Shown here piece by piece: positions 46,718 to 55,134 of a stretch of DNA of 64,000 nt. Location of the stretch: the NCBI GenBank assembly GCA_000827205.1, contig KN832556.1, positions 1,905,698 through 1,969,697 of the forward strand, given 5' to 3'. The first letter of the stretch is position 1. Each line of letters opens with the position of its first letter. The notes beneath the pieces are model-generated. The model was not told the DNA's origin and did no database searches. It worked only from the letters and a program-made list of their open reading frames with translations. The DNA is from Plicaturopsis crispa FD-325 SS-3 (taxonomy: Eukaryota > Basidiomycota > Agaricomycetes > Amylocorticiales > Amylocorticiaceae). Made by a program: the position numbers and the translations under genes.

Positions 46718-49700
46718 ATGGTAGTACCGAGCACTTCTACTCCCCACAATGCATTTTCACCCCTCAATCGAGGGTTTTCATCCTATTCTCATGGGAGTAG
46801 ACCTCCGGATGCCCATTGGCATCCTACTGAGGTTTCGAGAACACTCGAAATTTACAATGTGCTTCTGCGTGCGCACGCGGGCGACGAGGAAGAACTCGAA
46901 GTCATCCGAGAAGTCAACCCAATTTGGGCTGTCTTCGGGGAGCATCGCAGCCGATCGGCTGTCTGGGATGGTCAAGAGACCATACCTGACTACTTACGAG
47001 GTAGTCGAGGACCTCAGATGAGCACCGATCTTAAGGATCGTGCCCGATATGAGGAGGCAGTCGACGACTGCATCTGCGAACGATTACGCACTGCAATCAG
47101 CAGTGCGCGTATCGTGTTGCGGCAACGCAGACAGCGTGAAACTCGAGACATAAGGTCTCGAGAAGTGTCTGGTGAGCACCGTCACAATAGTGACGAAGCG
47201 CTAAGAAGAGGAGACGGTGCAAATGCACCAAGGCGTTACTATACGCCAGTGGGTACTAACGACCCCATGGCACGACCGTATGGTCTGCCAACACCCTCCA
47301 CTCGGAGGAACGTCTCGATGACACCGCACGGTGTCACCACTGATTACAATCAGAGTGTTGCGAACGAACTGAGGAATCTTCATATAGAAGATACAGTACG
47401 GTACCGTACACCAGATGGTGCACGGGTACCGCACCCTGTGAAGAGTGTACCGCCTACGCCAATGTCGCTGGACGACAATTTACGGCATGGTGGTAGAGCA
47501 TCGGAGCTGCGGTTGCAGCCCCGACTCTCTCTTTCTCGAGGGGAAGGAGCTGGGCGGAAGGCGCTGTCGAATGGACGAGCGCAGTACGGCAATCGAAGAG
47601 CTCGAGAGGGCGAGTTATCGGTCATTGAGGAGGCCGACGATCACTCGATCGTCGGAAATGCGCAGATGCGCGACGTGTATGCACCGCACATGCCCGCCTT
47701 TGCGGGCAACGAATATGTCAGTCGTCGAAAAGTGCGAGCTAGCGATGACACACCGTCGACAGGAGTCAATCGACTCCGCGCACCTGGCCGTGCGCCTAGC
47801 GAGAACCCGATCCCATTCTCGAGAAGCAAGCCTGCATCGCATGCGCGAGAGGCGCGAGAAGGCGGCACATTAGTGCCACAAGGGCACGGCGAGGATGAGC
47901 CGCACATGCCCGCAATAGCGGGCAATGAAAACGTTAGCCAAGACGAGGTGCGAGGAAGACGTGACGCACTGACGACGGGAGTCAATCGACTCCGCGCACC
48001 TGAGAGTGCGCCCATCAACCCAAGTCCATCGTCGAAACCGCCAACCGCAGCGCGCGAGGGAGAAGGACCAAAGGGGACGTCGAACGACGTCGGTGAATTG
48101 ACCGCGATCGGCGCTGGCGCGACGGCGCGAGTGAGCGAGCCCGTCAATGACGGTGTAGAGAGAGTCCGCGGGCGCGAGCGAGTCATCAGTGCCGCGGTTG
48201 ATGCTCACGGTCGTGTGAGCACGATTCCTCGACGCACAGATGCGCGTCGTGGTGGTCACGAAACATTCGCGACTGCGAACCCGTTCAATGGAACGGGAAC
48301 CCGAGTAGGCAGGAATCGTACGAACAATAACGACAGTCGTCATCATCGTCGAGATGCTAGGGCGGCGCAATATACGCCGCCGAACGAAATCAATGAGTCG
48401 TTAGCGCACGACGAACGCACAACTGTGCGTTCGGAAAAGCGAGAGTTTGCGAATCGAACTCACCTCGATACACGAGCTCGTGCTCGTGTTCATTTGTATG
48501 ATCGTGAACGATCGCTGCCGCTGCGCGAAAGCGCGAGCGCCGAGGCCGATCGTCAGGATCGTCGAGGACGAGCAGTGGCTCGTCCGACATCTGACCATCT
48601 GGATTGGATGCCGATGGGTCGGCGTGATACGGCGAGGCAGTTCGCGTCGCGCACTGAAGTAGACGGTGCATTAGCACGAAGGGACCGCGCAATTGCGCGG
48701 CCGGGAAACGAGGAAGCCGCAACGACTTACCATGGAGTCCGAGCCATTGCTCGTGCTGAAAGACCCATTCCCCCGTCATTTTCGGTGTATGCTGATGTAG
48801 CACTGTTGGCGGACGATGGTGGTGGAGGGTTCGACGTTGTTGAGCGTCGAGGACGCGACTTCGATAGAAGTGCGCGTACCGGTCGTCGGGACCGATCGAA
48901 TGATCGTGCTGGTCAATTGGAGCATAGAGGTTCGAATGAACAACCTAGGGCGACGCGCTACGCGTCGCCGAACGAAGTGAATCATGCGTTAGCACGAGGT
49001 GAACGCGCGGTTGCGCGTTCGGATGAACGAGACGTCAAATTGACGACTCACCGTGTATCCCGAGCCGTTGCTCGTACCGAGCAACCCAGGCCCCCACCAT
49101 CTACGACGCGTGCTAATGCAGCAGCGTTGGCGCACGGCGGTAATGGAGGAGTCGACGCTGTTGAGCGTCGAGAGCGCGATTTCGTTGGGAATGCGCGCGC
49201 TGGTCGTCGAGACCGATCGAACGATCGGCAGGATCGTCCACAACGGGGACGATTGTTCCGACGTCCTATGGCGACGGAGTACGCGCCGCCAGACGGGGAA
49301 GATGTTGGATCAGCGAGAATGGGACGCGCATATGCACGTCCCACAGATCGAGTTTTGGAAAGGAAAACTCACCAGCATTCGGAAGCGTACCCACGCTTGT
49401 CGGCACGCAGTTCTCCCTCGTCGAGAGCGCCTACGGGTTCTGCGTGGTTGATGCGCGATGCAGGTCGTCGCGGAGGTCCGGATTGGCGAGTATGCGAGGC
49501 AAGTGCGCAAATCGCGTACCACCGCCTCGACGGCGACGGTTTGTCGCCGAGACTGCGGCGTGCTACTGCACACCAAGTAGTTGAAGACCGCGAGCGCAAG
49601 AGGGCAATAGCCATCAGCGGTGGTCCGAAAATTAGTGCGAATGCACAAAGGCACGTTGGCCATCGTGCCCGACGTTCTCGAGACTTCGGATCGGAAACCG

Positions 49701-50464
49701 GAAGTCACTTCGACGCGGCAAGGCGAAATTTCGTCGCTGCGTCTGTTTCTTCTTGGTCTTCAGCGTCCTCGGGCACCATCGTACCCGCAAGTCGCTCGTC
49801 ATCGAGCGCACAACGAGCCAGCGCTCACAACATCGCGGACAACAACCACGATTCACGAGCATCAGTATATTCCACAGATGTGGATGTCCGTCATGCTATG
49901 GACAGTTTTGGATATGTTCAGGACCGCCGTGACGATTCCGATTCGGACGACGCGGATGACTCCGAGACAGAGAACGTCGAGGCTTCATCCGAGAGCCATG
50001 ACTGTGATTGCGGAGGCAAATGCCGATGCGGTGAGCATCCGCTCCCATACGGGGAGAGCAGGTTCGATGAACCTGAATCTGAATATTGTGCACCAGCACA
50101 TATTCAGATCCCTTTATCATCGGAATGGTGTGCGTCTATAGACGTAGACCATGATGGGTCTGACTCATACCCAAACATGGTGTGTTTTCCTGTTGTCTAT
50201 GACCAGGAATCCGAGTACGACGACGAGTACTTCGATGAGTGTTTCGAGTACAACGACGAGACAGGATCTTATGATCCCGAATACGATTGTGAACCATGTT
50301 ATCAATTTGATGACGGGTACTATGAGTGTGGTTCCGATGAGGAGCTATGCTACGATGGTGACCCTCAAGATGAGGGTAACTGTTATTATGATGGCCAGAC
50401 TGGCATCATTGAGTGCTGTGACGGGCGATTACCGCGTCACTGGGTCGGGACTTACACGAGCTAG
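46718..50464 (+). CDS. hairpin-dense ORF encoding an Arg-rich repeat / acidic Cys-rich protein
   Basis: No recognised family. The frame is open from 46640; the ATG at 46718 (MVVPSTSTPHNAF) is preferred because it follows a possible acceptor. The N-terminus is ordinary (SRTLEIYNVLLRAHAGDEEE). Residues encoded by about 47100-49700 are Arg-rich with diverged internal repeats: two units with GVNRLRAP (47760 and 47976), then roughly 95-residue units with RAVAR/RAIAR cores, VERR, and RRDRSNDR. The C-terminal part is very acidic with Tyr and Cys (CDCGGKCRCGEH, YFDECFEYNDETGSYDPEYD). The DNA contains over twenty short perfect inverted repeats, mostly with 4-nt loops (see findings). The last 16 codons belong to an inserted LTR. 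Without it the frame continues from TGC at 50414 to GTC at 50974 and ends at 51073-51075. A nucleic-acid-binding, Gag-like role is only a guess. Confidence 0.6.
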   Translation: MVVPSTSTPHNAFSPLNRGFSSYSHGSRPPDAHWHPTEVSRTLEIYNVLLRAHAGDEEELEVIREVNPIWAVFGEHRSRSAVWDGQETIPDYLRGSRGPQMSTDLKDRARYEEAVDDCICERLRTAISSARIVLRQRRQRETRDIRSREVSGEHRHNSDEALRRGDGANAPRRYYTPVGTNDPMARPYGLPTPSTRRNVSMTPHGVTTDYNQSVANELRNLHIEDTVRYRTPDGARVPHPVKSVPPTPMSLDDNLRHGGRASELRLQPRLSLSRGEGAGRKALSNGRAQYGNRRAREGELSVIEEADDHSIVGNAQMRDVYAPHMPAFAGNEYVSRRKVRASDDTPSTGVNRLRAPGRAPSENPIPFSRSKPASHAREAREGGTLVPQGHGEDEPHMPAIAGNENVSQDEVRGRRDALTTGVNRLRAPESAPINPSPSSKPPTAAREGEGPKGTSNDVGELTAIGAGATARVSEPVNDGVERVRGRERVISAAVDAHGRVSTIPRRTDARRGGHETFATANPFNGTGTRVGRNRTNNNDSRHHRRDARAAQYTPPNEINESLAHDERTTVRSEKREFANRTHLDTRARARVHLYDRERSLPLRESASAEADRQDRRGRAVARPTSDHLDWMPMGRRDTARQFASRTEVDGALARRDRAIARPGNEEAATTYHGVRAIARAERPIPPSFSVYADVALLADDGGGGFDVVERRGRDFDRSARTGRRDRSNDRAGQLEHRGSNEQPRATRYASPNEVNHALARGERAVARSDERDVKLTTHRVSRAVARTEQPRPPPSTTRANAAALAHGGNGGVDAVERRERDFVGNARAGRRDRSNDRQDRPQRGRLFRRPMATEYAPPDGEDVGSARMGRAYARPTDRVLERKTHQHSEAYPRLSARSSPSSRAPTGSAWLMRDAGRRGGPDWRVCEASAQIAYHRLDGDGLSPRLRRATAHQVVEDRERKRAIAISGGPKISANAQRHVGHRARRSRDFGSETGSHFDAARRNFVAASVSSWSSASSGTIVPASRSSSSAQRASAHNIADNNHDSRASVYSTDVDVRHAMDSFGYVQDRRDDSDSDDADDSETENVEASSESHDCDCGGKCRCGEHPLPYGESRFDEPESEYCAPAHIQIPLSSEWCASIDVDHDGSDSYPNMVCFPVVYDQESEYDDEYFDECFEYNDETGSYDPEYDCEPCYQFDDGYYECGSDEELCYDGDPQDEGNCYYDGQTGIIECCDGRLPRHWVGTYTS
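50412..50416. repeat. target-site duplication of LTR insertion, left (AGTGC)
   Basis: Five bases directly before the LTR that starts TGTGACGG, repeated directly after the LTR at 50969-50973. Five-base duplications are typical for Ty3/Gypsy integrases. Confidence 0.88.
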
Positions 50465-50968
50465 CGGACTACGCCACGTCACACTGTGGTAAGGACTCGA
50501 GCGAGCTCACGAGCGAGTAGTCGGCCGGGGACGAGCACTACTCAGGAAGCCGTGAGTCGTGTCTCGTCTACGCGCGCGTAGGAAAGCCGTACGCGCGACG
50601 ATAGACCGGTGTCGTGGGCTCTCGAGAACTAAGGGAAGCCGGGCTGAGTCTAATGAGAGACAGCGGGCCTCGGATCTGATGCAGCAGAGACTAGCGCCCG
50701 CAGCTTACGCCCGACAGGAAGTACTAATGAGCACGACGGTCGCGACGAGGGCAGGCAGTGAGCACTGCGGGGCTGAGGAGGCGCTGAGGCTCTGAGACTT
50801 ATAGAAAGTGAAAATATAAAGGCAAGATGATGATTCGTCGACGCGTTCGTCGCGCGATGTAAGTGCAGTAGATTACATAAGGGCCAGAACGCTGGCGAGA
50901 AGTACGTATTTGTATGTAGCGAGTCCAAGATGTCAGTCCGTGCGTCCTTGCGCGTATCGCTGGTTACA
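50417..50968 (-). mobile_element. solo LTR of the chromovirus
   Basis: 552 bp beginning TGTGACGGGCG and ending GGTTACA, identical by eye to 51727-52278. The same 5-bp AGTGC stands on both sides. In element orientation (minus strand) it starts TGTAACC and ends CGTCACA, the canonical TG...CA, with a TATA-like TTTATATTTTC about one third of the way in. Here no internal region is attached: host coding sequence resumes immediately at 50974. Either LTR-LTR recombination has removed the element in this copy, or the assembler collapsed the full element to one LTR. Confidence 0.88.
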
Positions 50969-50973
50969 AGTGC
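50969..50973. repeat. target-site duplication of LTR insertion, right (AGTGC)
   Basis: Direct repeat of 50412-50416 following the solo LTR. Confidence 0.88.
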
Positions 50974-51075
50974 GTCGAGAACGATGACACTCAGGAAGAT
51001 GACGGTGACTCTGGCCAGTATGACCAGTACGAGGAACCGTCATATGGAAGTGAAGAGGACTGGGATAACTCCTAG
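50974..51075 (+). pseudogene. detached 3' end of the hairpin-dense ORF
   Basis: If the LTR and one AGTGC copy are ignored, this stretch is in phase with the upstream ORF and encodes an acidic tail (VENDDTQEDDGDSGQYDQYE ... GSEEDWDNS) ending at TAG 51073-51075. The matching acidic composition and open frame indicate it was the original C-terminus before the LTR inserted. Confidence 0.75.
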
Positions 51076-51421
51076 TAGGCCACATTATTCCATGAAGTGC
51101 TTGCCTTATGGCTTCGTCTTCTGTGGGGGAGGGCCACATATGTTTTCGTTTCCGTTTTATTCTCATCATCCTATCCATTCATTTCATTTCATTTACTTCT
51201 ATCCACCCTCGGATACTATTGTACCCGACCTAGGATCGTGCTGTTGCATGACTCTAGACACCCAGAGCAAATGCTCTGACACATCCCCGATTATCCATGG
51301 CGCACATATGTGTGCTGCTTCTGCAGGCTCATACCAACTGCATTGGTCCTCAAATGTGGACCGTCACCTCTGGTTCGTTGAACGACTTGCCTTTCTAATG
51401 AAGGCATGTAATTCAGCTATG
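51076..51421. other. sequence downstream of the hairpin-dense ORF, up to the gap
   Basis: No gene supported. The stretch contains a T/C-rich segment with repeated CATTTCATTTCATTT near 51176-51196 and ends at the N run. It should be the 3' UTR or downstream flank of the interrupted ORF. Confidence 0.4.
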
Positions 51422-51443
51422 NNNNNNNNNNNNNNNNNNNNNN
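51422..51443. other. assembly gap (22 N)
   Basis: Run of unknown bases joining two contigs. The contig on the right begins with 835 bp already present at 50134-50968. Confidence 0.99.
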
Positions 51444-52278
51444 GTCTATAGACGTAGACCATGATGGGTCTGACTCATACCCAAACATGGTGTGTTTTCC
51501 TGTTGTCTATGACCAGGAATCCGAGTACGACGACGAGTACTTCGATGAGTGTTTCGAGTACAACGACGAGACAGGATCTTATGATCCCGAATACGATTGT
51601 GAACCATGTTATCAATTTGATGACGGGTACTATGAGTGTGGTTCCGATGAGGAGCTATGCTACGATGGTGACCCTCAAGATGAGGGTAACTGTTATTATG
51701 ATGGCCAGACTGGCATCATTGAGTGCTGTGACGGGCGATTACCGCGTCACTGGGTCGGGACTTACACGAGCTAGCGGACTACGCCACGTCACACTGTGGT
51801 AAGGACTCGAGCGAGCTCACGAGCGAGTAGTCGGCCGGGGACGAGCACTACTCAGGAAGCCGTGAGTCGTGTCTCGTCTACGCGCGCGTAGGAAAGCCGT
51901 ACGCGCGACGATAGACCGGTGTCGTGGGCTCTCGAGAACTAAGGGAAGCCGGGCTGAGTCTAATGAGAGACAGCGGGCCTCGGATCTGATGCAGCAGAGA
52001 CTAGCGCCCGCAGCTTACGCCCGACAGGAAGTACTAATGAGCACGACGGTCGCGACGAGGGCAGGCAGTGAGCACTGCGGGGCTGAGGAGGCGCTGAGGC
52101 TCTGAGACTTATAGAAAGTGAAAATATAAAGGCAAGATGATGATTCGTCGACGCGTTCGTCGCGCGATGTAAGTGCAGTAGATTACATAAGGGCCAGAAC
52201 GCTGGCGAGAAGTACGTATTTGTATGTAGCGAGTCCAAGATGTCAGTCCGTGCGTCCTTGCGCGTATCGCTGGTTACA
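51444..52278. repeat. 835-bp duplicate of 50134-50968 (ORF 3' part plus LTR)
   Basis: By eye identical to 50134-50968 at a constant offset of 1310 bases: 283 bp of the acidic Cys-rich coding sequence followed by the 552-bp LTR. It begins exactly at the N run. It is most simply the same locus represented twice, once with a solo LTR and once with the full element. Confidence 0.85.
51727..52278 (-). repeat. 3' LTR of the chromovirus
   Basis: 552 bp, same boundaries as the solo LTR, preceded by the host AGTGC and followed by the element's internal sequence GAGCCCCCCACTTCG, whose complement is the polypurine tract. Confidence 0.92.
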
Positions 52279-52296
52279 GAGCCCCCCACTTCGAGC

Positions 52297-55134
52297 CTAA
52301 CGTTCGGCATCCTCCGGTACTGCGAGTGCGCGAAGGGGCGTCCCGTCCCAAGGGCGTAGGTAGCGCTCGACGAAGGAATCCGACAGCGCGCCCCATTCGG
52401 CGTTGTTGAGTTCGATGCCCGGTGTGGGTGGGTTGCGCCTGTTGTTGGTCCGAATATACTGTTCCCATTCTCCGGGGGTCCGTGGCCTCGGGTTCTCGTC
52501 CCTAATCTCCTGGAATATGCTCTCGAAGAAGGCCTCGCACATAGGGTTCCATTCCCCGTCCCACTGGTTGATCTTCTCGAACTGGTGCGGGGCAGGCCAG
52601 AGCGAACGCTCTGCACGCTTCTCCCCGGTGGCTGGCGTCGCGAAACGGCCTAGGAGGATGTCTTCCTCGTACTTGGCTATCATCTCGTCGCATGTGTCCG
52701 TCGCCAGCCTTGTGTATCCTCGGTTGAACCGGGTCACTTGAATCGAGGGGCCTTGAAGCGCCCTGGCGACGAGCTCGGGTCCGCCGAACTGCCATGCGAT
52801 GCGGGCGATGAGGCTGCCCTTGTACAGGAGCTTCCTCGCGTGGTGGCGGCTCAGGACTCCGTTGACGAGGTTACGATAGCGCAGTACAATGTCCCGGCCT
52901 GTGCCCTCCGGCGACATCCGTTCGTCTCTGTAGTCCGGTTCGTAGTAGATGCTAACCGCGTCCGAGATGGGCTCGGTGCGCGGCGGAGCGAAGAGTGGAA
53001 TGCGGTTGCGTGGGACCTCAATGGAAAACTCGATGTGGCGCTCGAGCGCCATCAGTAGGATGGTCTTCTTGTCGAGGGAGTGGTCTTGGAGGGACCAATA
53101 GCGCAGACGGACTTCGGATGACCTGGCTGGGATGAATAAGACACCGTACTTGATATAGTTCTCGTTCCAAGCGAGATGCCGCGGGAAAGGCAGCCTAACA
53201 GCCAGCAAGGTGCGAGGGGTCATGATGGTCCTCATGTGGCCGAGGAACGATTCATAGGGCCACGTTTCAGCGCCTCCATCGTCCGCGTTCGGGCCTCGGA
53301 GGCGTATGGGCGATGCTGATCCTCCTTGTGGTAAAGCGGGCGACGTCTGCCGCGACGATTGATAGCTCGACGGCGGTGGGGTCGGGGTGGGGTGGCTGCG
53401 TGGGCTAGTGATGCGTTGCTCCAGGGATTGAGCCAATTGTATTCTCTCGAGCAGCGGGCGCGCAGCCGGGTAGGGGTCCCTTTGGCTGGCTCGCTCACGT
53501 CTGTGAGAGACAGACGACGACGTGGAGGAAGGCGGCCTCGTACTTCTTGACGAGTTGGAAGGGAGAGGCGAGCCAGGCATTGAGAAGTCGTCGTAGGTCC
53601 GGGGGCGCAGGGAGGGATGCGTCCCGTTGACCCTCGCGACCAGGGATTCGAGCTCCCCCATCGAAGGTTCAGAGCGGTGCCGCGGCGGGCCTGCGGGCGT
53701 GTCGCGTACCGGTACTCCTTGCCATAGCTGCCCGGTGGCGTGATCGACCACCTCATCGCGCTCGGGGGCGTAGACCCGGCGAAGTGTCTCACGAAGGATG
53801 ACCAGGCTATCTTCCATCTCCTCCCTCTCCGAATCGTAGGCTTCGTCCTCGTCGGCGCTGTCGACTTCGCCCCCCGTTGTCCTAGACTCCATGATGGGTC
53901 GCGCTCTGTGGTAGAGGCGCGTGGCTGCCCCACGGATGTTGTTGTCCTGAAAGAACACGCGGCGGAAGAGCACCTTTTGCTCAGCTCTGGAGATAGGCCG
54001 GCTTTTCCACTCCTCGAAGTCGATGACGCGGTGCTGCAGGGCACCCTTCGTGGAGTTAGGGGCCGGCCTGCTCCGCGCCGTATCGAAGTATCGATATTGC
54101 AAGAACTTATCATAACGGTAGGGGTCGTCGAGAGCGGGAGGGGAGGTATACACCGGCGCCGCCGGCGAGTGAACCGCTCCTATGGCCGGAGTAGTATCTG
54201 CTTGTTCGTCGAGGTCGAGGACCTCCAAGCATTCTGGCGATACCCGCGCGAAGCGCGGTTCGCTACGCTCTATCAGCCTCCATCGCCAGAACGTCGGGAC
54301 GGAGTGTGCTATCCAGAAGGGTAGGTTGATCTCCCTCCAGTCCCGCGGCAGGTCACATAAGAAGCCTCTTCGTGGGGTGTCCCTGAGCTGCCACTCTTCC
54401 ACGACTGCTCGGGTCGACTGCGAGACGCGATCCTGCCAGTCCACGTAGAGGCATACGTTCCAGGCGGCGTAGCCCAGGTGGTCTAAGATTGTGCGGCGGG
54501 CGGTGCCTACTACGCGCGCCAAACTCTCCAGCGTGGGGTAGATCGCTCGCAGCTGGCGAGTGTCGTATTCCAGGGGTTGACCCGCGAAAGGGGACGTGCC
54601 GTAGGCTCGGGCAAAATCCGCGGTGCTGGCATGGACAGCTTGCATGATGTCTATCGCGCTGTCCTGGTCCGCAAACGGCAGCTGGAACCCGATTGAGGTG
54701 TCGTAGGGATCGGAGGGGTGTAAGGGGACCTGGTCGAACGGCACCTCGTGTTCAAAGTCGAATACCCAAGATTGGCGCATGGGCGAGACTGGGGATGGCA
54801 CGGGAATGAAGCCACGCCAATAGGTATGCCGCGAAAACCAATCAGGGTCCCGTCCCCACTCTCTACGAGTTCTCGTCCCGAAGCGGTTGGTCTCGGCGTC
54901 GGAGGAGTCCTCGTGGGCGTAAGACGCTGCTCCGGGGGGAACCCGCTGCCACGTCTCGTAGGAGCAGACCCATCGTTCGCCGTCCACCGTGCGGATAGAG
55001 CCTCGAGGAACGTCGCCCGAAAGGGTGTAGTAGAAAGCGTCGCTGGCTGATACGAAAGAAGTCATAGTGGAATAGAGGGGAGCACTGTCCAGGATAGCCT
55101 TGAGCAGTGTATTCCTCACGAGCGCTGGAGACAA
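52297..55134 (-). CDS. retrotransposon third ORF (position of env), unknown function
   Basis: 945 residues on the coding strand of the element, between Gag-Pol and the 3' LTR, where env stands in errantiviruses. I do not recognise a domain. There is no signal peptide, membrane helix or coiled envelope-like region, so an envelope role is unlikely. The protein looks soluble: an N-terminal part with Trp/Arg-rich segments (WFSRHTYWRGFIPVP, NLPFWIAHSVPTFWRWRL), a disordered Ser/Pro/Thr-rich middle (SRSTRPPSSTSSSVSHRRER), and a folded C-terminus (RDIVLRYRNLVNGVLSRHHA, NQWDGEWNPMCEAFFESIF). ATG at 55134 or, with a stronger start of the folded region, 55064. The intact frame of more than 2.8 kb in a mobile element implies recent selection. 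Confidence 0.7.
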   Translation of the reverse strand: MSPALVRNTLLKAILDSAPLYSTMTSFVSASDAFYYTLSGDVPRGSIRTVDGERWVCSYETWQRVPPGAASYAHEDSSDAETNRFGTRTRREWGRDPDWFSRHTYWRGFIPVPSPVSPMRQSWVFDFEHEVPFDQVPLHPSDPYDTSIGFQLPFADQDSAIDIMQAVHASTADFARAYGTSPFAGQPLEYDTRQLRAIYPTLESLARVVGTARRTILDHLGYAAWNVCLYVDWQDRVSQSTRAVVEEWQLRDTPRRGFLCDLPRDWREINLPFWIAHSVPTFWRWRLIERSEPRFARVSPECLEVLDLDEQADTTPAIGAVHSPAAPVYTSPPALDDPYRYDKFLQYRYFDTARSRPAPNSTKGALQHRVIDFEEWKSRPISRAEQKVLFRRVFFQDNNIRGAATRLYHRARPIMESRTTGGEVDSADEDEAYDSEREEMEDSLVILRETLRRVYAPERDEVVDHATGQLWQGVPVRDTPAGPPRHRSEPSMGELESLVARVNGTHPSLRPRTYDDFSMPGSPLPSNSSRSTRPPSSTSSSVSHRRERASQRDPYPAARPLLERIQLAQSLEQRITSPRSHPTPTPPPSSYQSSRQTSPALPQGGSASPIRLRGPNADDGGAETWPYESFLGHMRTIMTPRTLLAVRLPFPRHLAWNENYIKYGVLFIPARSSEVRLRYWSLQDHSLDKKTILLMALERHIEFSIEVPRNRIPLFAPPRTEPISDAVSIYYEPDYRDERMSPEGTGRDIVLRYRNLVNGVLSRHHARKLLYKGSLIARIAWQFGGPELVARALQGPSIQVTRFNRGYTRLATDTCDEMIAKYEEDILLGRFATPATGEKRAERSLWPAPHQFEKINQWDGEWNPMCEAFFESIFQEIRDENPRPRTPGEWEQYIRTNNRRNPPTPGIELNNAEWGALSDSFVERYLRPWDGTPLRALAVPEDAER

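Noticed and set aside
47641-48186. Minus-strand frames antisense to the hairpin-dense ORF (up to 181 codons)
   Set aside because: Palindromic DNA gives similar peptides on both strands; they are shorter and lack the long continuous frame of the plus strand.
47100-49700. CRISPR array or tandem spacer-repeat structure
   Set aside because: Hairpins differ in sequence, there is no constant repeat, and the organism is a eukaryote; it is one coding frame.
47100-49700. Mitochondrial-type GC hairpin elements inserted in nuclear DNA
   Set aside because: The hairpins stay in one long open frame and follow the protein's repeat structure, unlike scattered insertions.
50559-50795. 78-codon frame in the LTR
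   Set aside because: It repeats in every LTR copy and lies antisense to the element; no evidence of a protein.
51487-51774. Separate small acidic protein gene right of the gap
   Set aside because: Exact copy of the 3' part of the ORF at 50177-50464 caused by duplicate representation of the site.
53232-54113. 293-codon minus frame within the third retrotransposon ORF
   Set aside because: Overlaps the 945-codon frame in a different phase, with low-complexity Arg/Ser/Pro composition.
52297-55134. Envelope protein
   Set aside because: No signal peptide, membrane helix or furin-like site was visible, so the position alone is not enough.
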